Shown here: one piece after another, positions 10,698 to 19,977 of the stretch
How positions within the stretch are numbered: the stretch's first letter is position 1
Layout: every line of letters starts with the position of its first letter
Source: Apostichopus leukothele
Taxonomy: Eukaryota; Echinodermata; Holothuroidea; Aspidochirotida; Stichopodidae
Assembly: GCA_010014835.2 (NCBI GenBank)
Contig: JAAAKB020000017.1
Coordinates: 116,224-137,804, forward strand
DNA: 21,581 nucleotides
Direction: 5' to 3'
The notes under the pieces: model-generated
The model's input: the letters and a program-made list of their open reading frames with translations, nothing else
Database searches by the model: none
Told to the model about the DNA's origin: nothing
Made by a program: the position numbers and the translations under genes

Positions 10698-10797
10698 NNN
10701 NNNNNNNNNNNNNNNNNNNNNNNNNNNNNNNNNNNNNNNNNNNNNNNNNNNNNNNNNNNNNNNNNNNNNNNNNNNNNNNNNNNNNNNNNNNNNNNNN
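10698..10797. other. Assembly gap of exactly 100 N
   Basis: The run is exactly 100 N, a common convention for a scaffold gap of unknown length. The left edge is a G11 tract and the right edge begins with a C-rich stretch (ctcccccctcttccccccgccc, broken across 10811-10832), so low-complexity DNA may have ended both contigs. Sequence order and distance across this point are not established by the window. Confidence 0.97.
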
Positions 10798-13700
10798 ACT
10801 GACGGTTTAACTCCCCCCTCTTCCCCCCGCCCATGCTTGTTTACTTTTACTCGAGTCAACAATGACCTTGTTTGTTTCTACATCTTGAATAAATAGATAG
10901 AACTGCTCTCGTCTTCTTCCATTGCCAAAAATTGTCAAACAATCTGAAGAAACAATTTATTTGCTTTTCTGCTCAAATTTCTACATCCAAGTACTTTAAT
11001 TAGATTGAATTTGTTTTGCCTTCCTTAATTTCAAACCCTTAGAGGATTTTTTTCCCTTCTTTCTTTCTTTTTTAATTTTTTTTAAACTTTTATTCTATAA
11101 GGAGCTAAATCACCACCTGATCACGTTTATATACACATTTACACCTATAAGCATACATAACTTAATCTTGTTTGCTGCAATTTTGCCAGGAAGGAGATTT
11201 TCTTTAATATGCACTGTACCAACAACACCGACGGCCGGAAAAAAAAAAAAAAAACATTTTCACATTACGAGTCTTTTAATATTTCATTGAAGAACGTCGC
11301 CTGATGTGATTTTTCTGCAGAGTAAAAAAAATTTCCTTTCATGAAATTTTAATTACCTACAGGGTTGTTGGTATCACAGCAAGGCATTGTGGGTAACAAG
11401 AACTCTGAGGAAGTTAATTACCGTACAGTAAACAGAGCTGTAATACCAAATACAGATTAATGACTTTCCTCGAATATAAAACAAGTTATTCGGCACGGAA
11501 GGTTACTTTCATTCACGCAATGGGAAATGGGATACCATCACCACCCGAACAATTCAGATATAGATGAGTTAAAAATTTATTTGGTAGTCCAGTGATACAA
11601 GTAAACAAATCAAGATGTTAATTTTTATTAAGCGTTTAGCTTTTGTGCACATACTCTGCATGTTGTGTCTTACAAAATGCTATACGGTCCCAGTCTTTCC
11701 AAATGAAAAAGCTAGACTTCCTGAGAATCTTTATTTGGGAGTCCAGTGATATATGTATGAAATATGATATATTGATGAATATGTGTACAAAGTTTTTTTT
11801 GTTCTTTTTCTTTTGTTGTTCGAAATCAGCATAACATTGCAGTTCCTTATATGTTCTGTCATGAACATGTCTTGAGAATGACCTTTTAGCATTAATAACA
11901 CCCTGCAATATGCTTTCTTCCGACCCCTGCCTACCGCCCCCCCCCCAAGTAAAATCTCCCAGTACAGTGTTTCTTCAACAGAATTGTGAAATATTTGCTT
12001 GTTCAAATCTTGCTTGGGAAAATGCCTGTAACGAATGTCTGTACATGATCCAAAATTTTATAACCATATGGCAGCTCATGACAATCTAACAAAAATTATG
12101 AAACAAGACAGAAGGAAATATTTTATATCCCATCTAAACTTTATCCAAAAACAAGAAAATGATTGCTGCTTTAAGTTAACCAAGCAAATCGAAGTGGAAC
12201 AAACATCTGTGCTCCATGATTCACGAAAGCTCTCCTTCGTTGAAAGTACTCTTCACCCGTTTTCGGTGGCGACACGAATGGAAGGCCCTGGACAAATCTC
12301 CATAACAACAAGAAAACATTTGCGAAGCTTATCAATAACATATTCACTTCTACAAGAAAAATTTTCACAGATGTTCAAATGTCAGTTGCAACCTTGGGAA
12401 TAAAGTTGAAGATAAGGTTTTCTTGTGATTTTTTTGTGTGTGTGTTTTTCTCTTCTCTTCTTTTTTCTTCAGCATGATTTTAGATACTAACAGATAAGAA
12501 ACAAGAGTAATTAGGTTTGAGATGATGGTGGGAACTTTGAAACCCATACTGCCATCTGTCACCCGAACCTTGGCAAGTGGATTTAAGCCTCAGAAATTAC
12601 TGGTCGCTGTGATTTGACGTCGAAAGTCAAGTTTTATGGTATGCAAGCCTCCCCCCACCCCCCAATAAAAATTAGCAATATTTCTGTTTTTATGTCACTT
12701 TTCTTTTAAAATTATATCTGTCCTATCCCATAATGCACTCTGTAGCATACTGTAGAAGAATAGTGAAAAGATCCATGTGCATGCCAGATATGTAAGTTTC
12801 AAGGTTAGGTAAGTTATAGGGGAGGTGGGGGCCCCCCCAAAATCCCAGAATTAAAGCACATGCCCCATAGGTCCGTTGCAAGTAATTACACTTTAAGCAG
12901 ATATTTTTGCATCCCGTCAATACTAGCAAGTATCCAAATGTCCTATATAAGCGTAATGAGAGATTTTTAGTCTCTTTTTAAAAGAAATTAAAATTAGCTA
13001 CTTTGTAGTTTGTATGTTCCAGAAACTGTTAATTTGGGATCTATTACAGATACAGAAGATTTGACTTCAATGTCGATTATTTTATCGAAGACAAAGATCC
13101 ACCTGTATGTAGGAAGCCCAGCAGATTCAGAATAAATCTGCCACTGTTGGATTTCTGTCCCCCAATTTTTATGTCAGAGAGTCACAACGGCTGCATGAAT
13201 ATTACATTATTTATTCAAATAACTTGAAGAGCAGAAGACAGAAATCTGTGCGGACTCACGAGACCCTAACTAAATGGAAATGTTTGCAATCCCACTGGAA
13301 TTATCGCCTAAGGGATGAAACAAGTTTTTATTTTATTTATTTTTTTGCCTTCTTTGCTTTCACTAGTTTATATTATTATTTTTCTTCAAGTGTTTCATAG
13401 ATAATATTCATGAAGGGCTTTTCAAGAACTCTGACTCAAGTAATTCTTTATAGAAAAATATACGTCTTGAAAAAAAAAAATCAGTGAACGTTTTATAACC
13501 TGCTGACAAAATACTGTTTTTATAAGTCCCATTAATTTCTGCACTACAAACAAGGACTCAGATATATAAACTATAAATATTGTGAGTCTGAAGTTGTCAT
13601 TTCTAAGATCCTATTTTCACATTTGAGGTAATTTTATTCCCAATTTTTTTAAATTTTATTTCTATTGTTATTTAACAATAGAACAGTCTCTCCATAAGCA

Positions 13701-13946
13701 AAAGGTCCTGTACTCTACCGATTCCATTCTTATATTAGTCTCAATCCCTTCATCATCATTTCTTTGCTGGTAGGGAGATGGGGGCATAGAGAGGGGGTAA
13801 AGACAAACCAAAAGTTAGTAACTCTGATACAAAGGTACTATTGCAAATCTGACAGAGCTTGTGGTTGTAAAAGAAAACTTCGAGACCATTTGCAAGTCAC
13901 CTGGAATCCATTCATTTTTTTTGGGGGGGGGGGTCAAAATACTAAC
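10798..13946. other. No recognisable gene; probably DENND5-like intron or remnant
   Basis: By position this follows the second DENND5-like exon on the minus strand, so it should be the next intron or contain the next exon (family residues after the GLHLDEL region, beginning with an LCFVDVDN-type segment). I could not find that exon. Visible items are a poly-A tract near 11239-11254, a 22-bp near-repeat at 11576-11597 and 11730-11751, a C10 tract at 11937-11946, the palindrome GGGGGCCCCC at 12827-12836, and a 9-bp stem with loop ATTT at 13661-13682. The plus-strand ORF at 12035-12403 (122 codons) has no recognisable motif. Confidence 0.45.
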
Positions 13947-14131
13947 CTGGTTGGGCACTTCGAATTCTTCTTCAAAAAGTTCGTCGAGATGGAGGCCCAT
14001 GATGAAAGAGAACGGAGCATCCAGAAAATGGAGCATGGATGCAGGCACAATAGGGACATAGACATGTTGCCACAGGAAAGGAAAGAGTAACGCCGTCAGG
14101 CATTCTGCGACTAACATCAAACGGTGGTAGT
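13947..14131 (-). CDS. DENND5: DENND5A/B-like protein, cDENN exon (second exon seen)
   Basis: DENND5 proteins (Rab6-interacting protein 1 family) are Rab guanine-nucleotide exchange factors and Rab effectors working at Golgi and endosome membranes. This exon encodes 61 full codons plus two bases of a split codon. It continues the cDENN domain: a YHRLM-VAE-LTALLFPF block, then [20 protein letters not shown] and an FIMGL motif, close to human DENND5A ([20 protein letters not shown]). The acceptor is TCTCGTAG before 14131; the donor is CAG followed by GTTAGT after 13947. Joining to the upstream exon recreates an Asp codon (K-D-Y-H-R-L-M) with no frame break, and the exon ends in phase 0. A tail of acidic residues (DELFEEEFEVPNQ) follows the DENN helix. 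Whether the intact A or B paralogue split applies is unknown; invertebrates usually have one gene. Confidence 0.93.
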
Positions 14132-14708
14132 CTACGAGAGCAGGGAGAGGAAAAAACAAAATTCATAAATATCTGAAAATTATGTAAAGTGATCGTTTGT
14201 TATCTACCACCAACCAGCCAAAGAAAATATTTGAACTTTCCAAACTATAATAAGACTGGATGCCATCTTGTTTTCATGATTCGTTGATTTTTAACGTTGT
14301 TTTGAGAATTTTGTGGCCACGAAATTTGATCTGAGGGGGGAGGAGAAGAAGAGGGGGGGGGACTGAAGTGACTGTCAGGATGTTTCTTTTACATAGTCAA
14401 TAAGTAAACACTTTCTGTGTCCATGGAATAAGCTTTACTTTTTTTTTAGTGATTGATTTTCTGTAACAAGTTAAAGCAAGGTAACAGTGTGTTGCTTGTG
14501 CAAAGCAGATCCTTCTTAACTGAGAAGGTTACTTGAATAGCTTTGTAAAATTCCTTAAGTGTTTTTATAACAACCATAACACCTCAGATTTGGATGGATT
14601 TTCAAAAACCTGTTCCTGGAATGATCCCATTTTAATTATTTCTATAAACTTCATATTTCTTTGCACAACATTGCATGCATTAGTATGTATATAAATTCTC
14701 TCATTAGA

Positions 14709-15016
14709 TATAATAATAATGATCATCAGCAGTTACTATTACGACGCTTAAGCCACCACAAATGTGGGAGAAACCCGCAAGGGCTTATGGATGACAACAT
14801 ACATGTCGGGTGGCTTCCAATTCAACATTTTAACTCAAATTTTGGAATCTTTTCAATTTAGACAGTCATTTCAGATGGGAAAACCATAGACTGCTCTTGG
14901 ATGAAAAAAACCCACCTTACTATGACCCGGCCGGGAATCGAACCCCGAACCTCCCGATTGCTAAGCCTCATTGCTTCAATATGCCACCGCCTTTATCCAC
15001 TCACCCACAGCACCAG
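14709..15016 (-). mobile_element. tRNA-derived SINE, about 300 bp
   Basis: On the minus strand the head reads as a decayed tRNA. An A box TGGGTGAGTGG (15007-14997, compare TGGCCGAGTGG of Leu/Ser-type tRNA) is followed 63 bp downstream by a perfect B box GGTTCGATTCC (14944-14934). The T arm around it keeps four of five pairs. A body of about 200 bp follows, and the element ends in a short ATT-repeat tail at 14720-14711, as in many tRNA SINEs. Translation of the opposite strand gives the DPAGNRTPNL phrase often seen when tRNA-SINE B boxes are wrongly predicted as protein. It lies in an intron, in the same orientation as the host gene. The family name and exact ends are not known; I did not find a clear target-site duplication. 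Confidence 0.8.
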
Positions 15017-15020
15017 TATA

Positions 15021-15157
15021 AAGATAACACAGTGAAAATGATCTGTTATCAGTGTTTTCAAGACAAACTCGAATATAATATTTTTCTAGATTATGAACTG
15101 CTTCCGATGAAACGATAGATAGCAAAACTAAAAACCAATTTTTCACTGTGTTATCTT
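15021..15157. repeat. Perfect 18-bp inverted repeat with 101-bp loop
   Basis: AAGATAACACAGTGAAAA at 15021-15038 is repeated as its exact reverse complement at 15140-15157. The left arm begins only four bases from the head of the SINE. The size (137 bp overall) and arm length are compatible with a small MITE-like foldback or with an inverted duplication formed around the SINE insertion. No coding potential lies inside. Confidence 0.85.
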
Positions 15158-16250
15158 CCTTTGTAGTATCCAGTTTCGTTAACAAATATATCTCAAATCA
15201 TTCGAAAACAAACTGAGATATTGACCCACGGAAAAAGTTCACATGAACCTTACTTGACCGGAAGATTCAAAAATCAATCTGTTTTTCTTCGACTTAAAAT
15301 ACCCTCCCGTTCTCTAGAGGTACGGAGGAAACGAATCCTGGATGCCCAACAAACTATCAGATTGCTTAAATATTAGGGACTTCCAGTCCCAATTGGGGGG
15401 CCATCTTCGGGTTCCGCTTTATTTTTATCGTTTCTCAGAAGGGCTCATTTGAGCACCTTCAGGTGTTTGGGCTAGAGCTAATCAAGTTTGGGTCAATCTC
15501 TCTTAATCCAAGCTTCTAGTGACCTGCACAGCTTGCCCTGGGTATGGGTAAATCCCTTACCTCCGATACCTAACACCGAGACGACTTTGATGCCTGCCGT
15601 GCAGGAAATTTTTCATTTGACGGAGAGAGAGAGTGAATGAGGCGGCTAATTGAAATTCTACCAATCCTGCAATAAGCGCGAGGAAGGACGGTTGAACGTG
15701 CTGTGTTTAGGAGTTGAATCTTCGACACAAACAGATGGCTCGTAAGGGATCAGGTCACTACTGCTTAAAGCATCGGTTTATCTTTCCGTCGTGTCGTCGA
15801 CTTTGCAACTTTCTATTAATAAGCCGTGTTACACTGCACATAACTCGATCGATCAGGTACACCTATCTGCTCACTACCCAGGGAATAATTTATCCAGCAT
15901 CACAAAACAAAAAATGCTAAGTCAAATGGACAAATTGCTGAACACAGACAAAGATGTACAGTATAGATCTAGACGTTTGTGTACACTAACCAAACCAAAA
16001 GTAATTTTTTGAAGGAATAAAAATTTCAGGGCCTGCCAAAGCATCTAAAAAGAATACTGACACTAAATTATACTGTCTTGCTATCATTCGTATGTTCATT
16101 AGAAAGACATCAACTATTGAACCGTATCGAGTAAAGTTTGTGTCCCACAAAATAATGGATGAGATATATTGTTCTTGATTCATTTTCAATCCTTTCAAGT
16201 TTCTATCTTATTTCATCATTGCTGGTTTCAATTCTGATATTGGTCTAAAG

Positions 16251-16345
16251 CTGTGATATTCAAACTTTTCTTTGCTCGGTTACCACAATCTTCTTGACCC
16301 TTATGATCTTGGCAACGCTCCAGAGCTGGAGGTTGTGGCCTGGGT
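16251..16345. mobile_element. Possible relic of a hAT-like MITE
   Basis: From 16251 the plus strand reads CTGTGATATTCAAACTTTTC followed by TTTGCTCGGTTACCAC and later TTGACCCTTATGATCTTGGC. This resembles the widespread hAT end pattern CAGNGNTTCTCAAACTTTTTT followed by a GACC-rich stretch. No partner terminal repeat or target duplication was found, so this is a resemblance only. Confidence 0.25.
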
Positions 16346-16545
16346 AAAGGGTTCACAAAAAGGAGACTGTTTCCAATTGTGGTTTTACAGGGATTTTAAT
16401 GGCAGAGTGCAAATTCTAAATGTCGCTTGACTGATTGAGGTAGGGGGATGAGCGTTTGATCATTTGGCTTCATGCAGCTGGCTGTGGAAATTTATGCAAA
16501 CAATTCACATACAATTGATGAATATTCAATGTTAACAAATCTCAC

Positions 16546-17332
16546 CCTTTGAAAGTAAAAGAATTTGTTTCTCCAGAAAAGCACAAGTCAGGAGTTCGAG
16601 AACGTTCTCTGGTCCTAGCAGTTCAAACATCTCCCGCATAGAGTATTCGCATAGGGGGAGCTCCCAAAGCGATGGACGTTGGCAGGATATCCTGCCGACC
16701 GGGCCGAAAAACTCCATACTTTTGCCGGGCTGAGGGAGGCTCACTTCGTATAGTATGTTATAGATGTAACTCTCGATTGGAAGCGTCTCTGGATTCCGAG
16801 TACGGATGATTTCAAACAGCTGTTCTAGAAATTGTTGGCAAGATCTGACGAGTGGAATTTTCAAGATTAAACAGATGCACTTGGAGACAAAGAGGGCGTC
16901 CTTCATGATATCATAGTGCCTGACGGAGCTTTTAGTTCTCGGCAACGTGTTCGCCTTTTGCATATTCCAACCCTGGTGGGCAGGACTACCTCTCCGTCGG
17001 AACCGGGGAGAATTAAGCCCCTGGATGGATGGGCTCGACGATCGTCTGTGTCTCGGCGAGAAACGCCTGCCCATTCTCGGAGACACGCTCTCCAGGACCA
17101 CCCCTTGTGGGATGTCACCCGTACTGACTTTTCGCAGGGTATTCTCTTCCGAGAACTTGCCCTGCAACATATTGAACTGCGTGCATAGTTTCTCGTCGGT
17201 GACCAGTTCAAAGAACGTTAAGGCAGCCCCGTAGACCTGGGTCCTGTCCTCGCGAGTGATCACAAAGGAATGAAATTTGGGTTTCCGGTCTTGGTGCTGG
17301 GTGCTAAATGTGAGACCTTTCGGCATGCAGAG
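16546..17332 (-). CDS. DENND5: DENND5A/B-like protein, uDENN-cDENN exon (first exon seen)
   Basis: The exon has 262 codons plus one base. It opens right after the acceptor TTCTCTCTTCCAG in phase 0 with LCMPKGLTFSTQ, the same exon-start motif as human DENND5A (LCMPKGLAF). Residues 20-44 contain FHSFVITRED and the YGAALTFFE motif of the uDENN module. Residues 84-123 form an Arg/Ser/Pro-rich linker with a 16-residue tandem duplication. Residues 146-262 enter cDENN: ALFVSKCICLI, then LPIESYIYNILYEVSLP, ISCQRPS, and MFELLGPENVLELLTCAFLE. The donor is GTGAGA after 16546, in phase 1. No stop or frameshift is seen across 787 bp, so the exon looks functional. The open frame running on to 17461 upstream of the acceptor is intronic read-through. 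Exons for the N-terminal RFADYFVICGLD-type segment, and for the dDENN, RUN and PLAT parts, are not in view, so the gene is partial. Confidence 0.95.
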
Positions 17333-17608
17333 CTGGAAGAGAGAAGAAAAATAAAAAGTTAACATCCTAAAATTATCCGACGTATGACTAATGCACAACC
17401 GGTACGCAAATAATATGCAAACTGTACACGATCCCAAAAGTGAAAAAATCCATGTATTCAAAAAACATGAATAATTTAAGGATACTTTAAAAGCAGTGAC
17501 TTGAAGTTGGTAAAACTAAAATGAAGTAAGCTTCTTCCCGACTTCAAAAGAGTCCACAGAGAACGCAAAACCAGCCGTGAAACAAAGGTCGAAAAATCCT
17601 GTATAGAC

Positions 17609-17757
17609 TTCTGAATGGTAGATTTGGAAGGGGGAGGAGAGTGACCTTAGGGGGTGCAGGAGGGGGAAAGTGAGCATTGGGGGCGCAGTGCAAATAAATT
17701 ACCAGTTCTTATAAGGCTTGGGTAGATCAGAGTGTGTATGTATCGGAGACAGGTAAG
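17609..17757. repeat. Copy A of a dispersed repeat (family 1)
   Basis: The landmarks shared with the other copies are, in order: GAATGGTAGA (17613), a G-rich stretch, a GCGCAGTG word (about 17683), TTACCAGTTC (17699) and GGAGACAGGTAAG (17745-17757). It matches the copy at 19872-19977 over the second half and the one ending at 21581 over the first half. No ORF is conserved. The plus strand ends in a consensus splice-donor sequence (AG followed by GTAAGT). Confidence 0.6.
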
Positions 17758-17964
17758 TGATGAGTGATGTAAATATCCTAAAATATCTGACAGATTTGGC
17801 AGCCACTACAAAAAAGTTACATGGGCTTTTTAAATTTAATCCAATGTGAATATATTGGGAGAGAGAGCTTGGACTTCTTATCCATTGGAGCATGGGCCTT
17901 TAATACAAAGACAACAAACAGAGAACAAGTGAAAAGGCTTAGTGATTCCTTGCTAAATTTTTCT

Positions 17965-18290
17965 GTTGACCTCAAATGATCTTTGACCTCCACAAAAAAA
18001 AACAATAGGGTTCTTGTAATAATCACCAAGTTATACCTACATACCAAACATGAATTTCAACCAATTCATTCACACTTTACTGTTGGAGTTAAATTCTGTT
18101 TACAAAAGTTTCAGACTTTTGACCTCCATGTTTTAAACAAAAATAACCTTTGAACTCCACCAATTTCAATAGGGTTTTGGAACAACACCAAGATGGATCT
18201 CCGTATCAAACATTAAGTTCAACCATTCTGCGCTTCTTAGATATCATATTTACAGGGCTGTCATTCACATACACACACAGACATAAGAGA
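17965..18290. repeat. Two tandem copies of an approx. 165-bp mid-repetitive sequence
   Basis: Copy 1 has TTTGACCTCCAC (from 17983), CAATAGGGTT (18003) and CACCAAG (18024). Copy 2 has the matching TTTGAACTCCAC (about 18149), CAATAGGGTT (18167) and CACCAAG (about 18187). Offsets of matching words are 164-167 bp. Later shared words are ACCAAACATGAA with ATCAAACATTAA, and TTTACA near the end; copy 2 finishes in an ACACACACAGACATA tail. The style resembles TGACCTC-bearing repeats common in marine invertebrate genomes, but the family name is unknown to me. Confidence 0.65.
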
Positions 18291-19626
18291 CATCATAACA
18301 GTGAACTACCTTTGCCAAGGAAAGGAAAGAGTCAAGCAGACCCCATGTTAGCAAGTGTGAATACGAACCATAGCAGTCCAAAACTTTCAAAACTGCTACA
18401 CAAACATGTTAACACTTAATGATTCCTGGACATTGTATGCGTACCCTTGACCCACAGTATTAATAAGGTATATCTTTTTGGAGTAAAATCATAATTTTAT
18501 GGACCTAAATTTTCATGGAGCATCCAATTCCATAAATTTAAAATGGCAGCATGCAGACTGAGGATGATACCCTAAAAATCAACCAATTTTGCAAACAGAC
18601 AGGGTTATTTCACTTTTATAGAAAAGATAAAAAAATATCTATATTTGCAAATATATCACTTTGTGCCAGGTGTCAATTTATAATATTGATATGAAGACTT
18701 ATTTGAGAAACTCATTTCACAAGAAAATGTATTTTTCAAAAAAGCTTTTTAACCAACAGCTTCCATAATTGTGAGATCTTTATCTCTCTCTCTCAATTTC
18801 CTGATATGAAGATAAACAGGGAAGCCACATTTCCTGATCACAACAATTCTTCCCCTTAGATCTGAGTAACTTATTGTTATTCATCAACAGCTAAAAGCAA
18901 GTCCAAATAATCCTTCCAAGAAAGTTAACATTCCTACATCCTGTTTTTTGACAAAAACTTTCCATTTAGAGCCAAGTTATATCCCATATCACCTTGAGTT
19001 ATTTTTCTCCTAACTGCTCTGTCCTGTATATTGATCTGGCTATTGTCCTGTTACACGGTAAACAGTCCTTTGTGACTTTTGAAAGCTTTTGTCTCGATTC
19101 TGAATCATTTCAGCGCTAACAACAACACTAAAGGCTTTTCAACACAATCTACTTGAATGCAGAATATCTGGGAAAGAGTTTGAATCACATGTTTGTGTGA
19201 AAATAAGGGGGAAAAGAGCCTTGAATAAGGAATAAAAATGCACACAAAAAACATCGAAACAGGATTTGTAAAGCTTTTGGCAGTTTTGTACAACTGCTTA
19301 CAGCAACAAAATATGTGTTGCTATCTGTATATATTCTAGTACAGACAAATTGCTGACATGCCTGCCAATACAATGTTGCACAATAGAACTGGAGTTTGTG
19401 AGAAACCTACGTTGTAAGAGAATATTAGTCAAGCTGAAAACAAAACATCAAACAATGATATAAATATGAATAACTTGTTTAATGTGTCTTATCTTGTCAA
19501 GAACCTTCTAACACATATACAAACACAGGTAAACAACAAGAACAATCCAAATACCCAGTGTAATGAACAGATAAACAACCTCAAAGTTTAAACACCAACA
19601 AACTTTCACCAGACAAAGACACGTTA

Positions 19627-19656
19627 CTATGGTGACAGTGTCAAAGGTCACCATAG
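19627..19656. repeat. Perfect 10-bp inverted repeat with 10-bp spacer
   Basis: CTATGGTGAC at 19627-19636 faces its exact reverse complement GTCACCATAG at 19647-19656. The spacer plus right arm contains TCAAAGGTCA, which matches nuclear receptor monomer sites of the NR4A/ERR/HNF4 kind. The inverted repeat is seen directly; regulatory use is conjecture. Confidence 0.5.
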
Positions 19657-19871
19657 GGGTGAACTCTAAAAAAGCGGTAACCTACACAGCTTGACAACTT
19701 CATCAACTATAGATAATATCACAGGCAGAGATGACTTTTTTTGGGGGGGGAGGGGAAGGGGCTATCTTATGGTCTATGAAACTAATTTCTTCTTGATAGA
19801 CCACCAAAACTATCATTGGCATTCAGTTTTACAATTAAATTGTTGAAGTGATTAAAAGAGATGACAGTTAG

Positions 19872-19977
19872 AGGGGCTGGTCTTAGAGCTGTACAGGCAC
19901 ACAGTGTTAAATGGTTACCAGTTCATGGTAGGCACAGTAGAACGAGAGTGCTTCAGGTTGTGGGGAGACAGGTAAGC
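19872..19977. repeat. Copy B of dispersed repeat (family 1)
   Basis: It contains GAGGGGCTGGTC (19871), CAGTGTTAAATGGTTACC (19902-19919), AGTTCATGGTAGGCACAGTAG, then GGAGACAGGTAAGC (from about 19964). The 76-bp core from CAGTG to GGTAAGC aligns with 21322-21400 and with 17686-17757. Confidence 0.65.

Larger units (their letters stand above)
14132..16545 (-). other. DENND5-like intron (2414 bp) between the two exons
   Basis: It is bounded by donor GTGAGA (from 16545) and acceptor CGTAG (to 14132), both read on the minus strand, splitting a codon in phase 1. Contents: a G9 tract at 14353-14361, a tRNA-derived SINE inserted in the gene's sense direction, an 18-bp inverted repeat next to it, and a possible hAT relic near 16251-16345. 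The region 15230-15700 is somewhat richer in GC and has small hairpins (gggacttccagtccc near 15374) but no identifiable element. No nested gene is seen. Confidence 0.85.

Noticed and set aside
12035-12403. 122-codon plus-strand ORF and its minus-strand shadow at 12171-12368
   Set aside because: Neither strand shows a recognisable motif; no matching splice or promoter signals seen.
13020-13120. Possible next DENND5 exon on the minus strand after an ACATACAG acceptor (reads VDLC)
   Set aside because: The phase-0 frame hits a stop after six codons. Matching LCFVDVD-type family residues would need a frame change, and similarity is too weak to claim.
14934-15007. Functional tRNA gene
   Set aside because: A and B boxes are present, but the anticodon arm and acceptor stem are not maintained and a SINE body with ATT tail follows.
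14897-15118. 73-codon plus-strand ORF with the phrase DPAGNRTPNL
   Set aside because: This is the antisense of a SINE tRNA head, a well-known source of false protein predictions.
16916-17234. Plus-strand ORFs of 90 and 95 codons, and a 102-codon minus-strand ORF in another frame
   Set aside because: Shadows of the Arg/Ser-rich DENND5 exon.
17333-17461. Upstream extension of the DENND5 open frame to an ATG at 17461
   Set aside because: It crosses a strong polypyrimidine-AG acceptor, and family alignment starts exactly at the LCMPKG residues after it.
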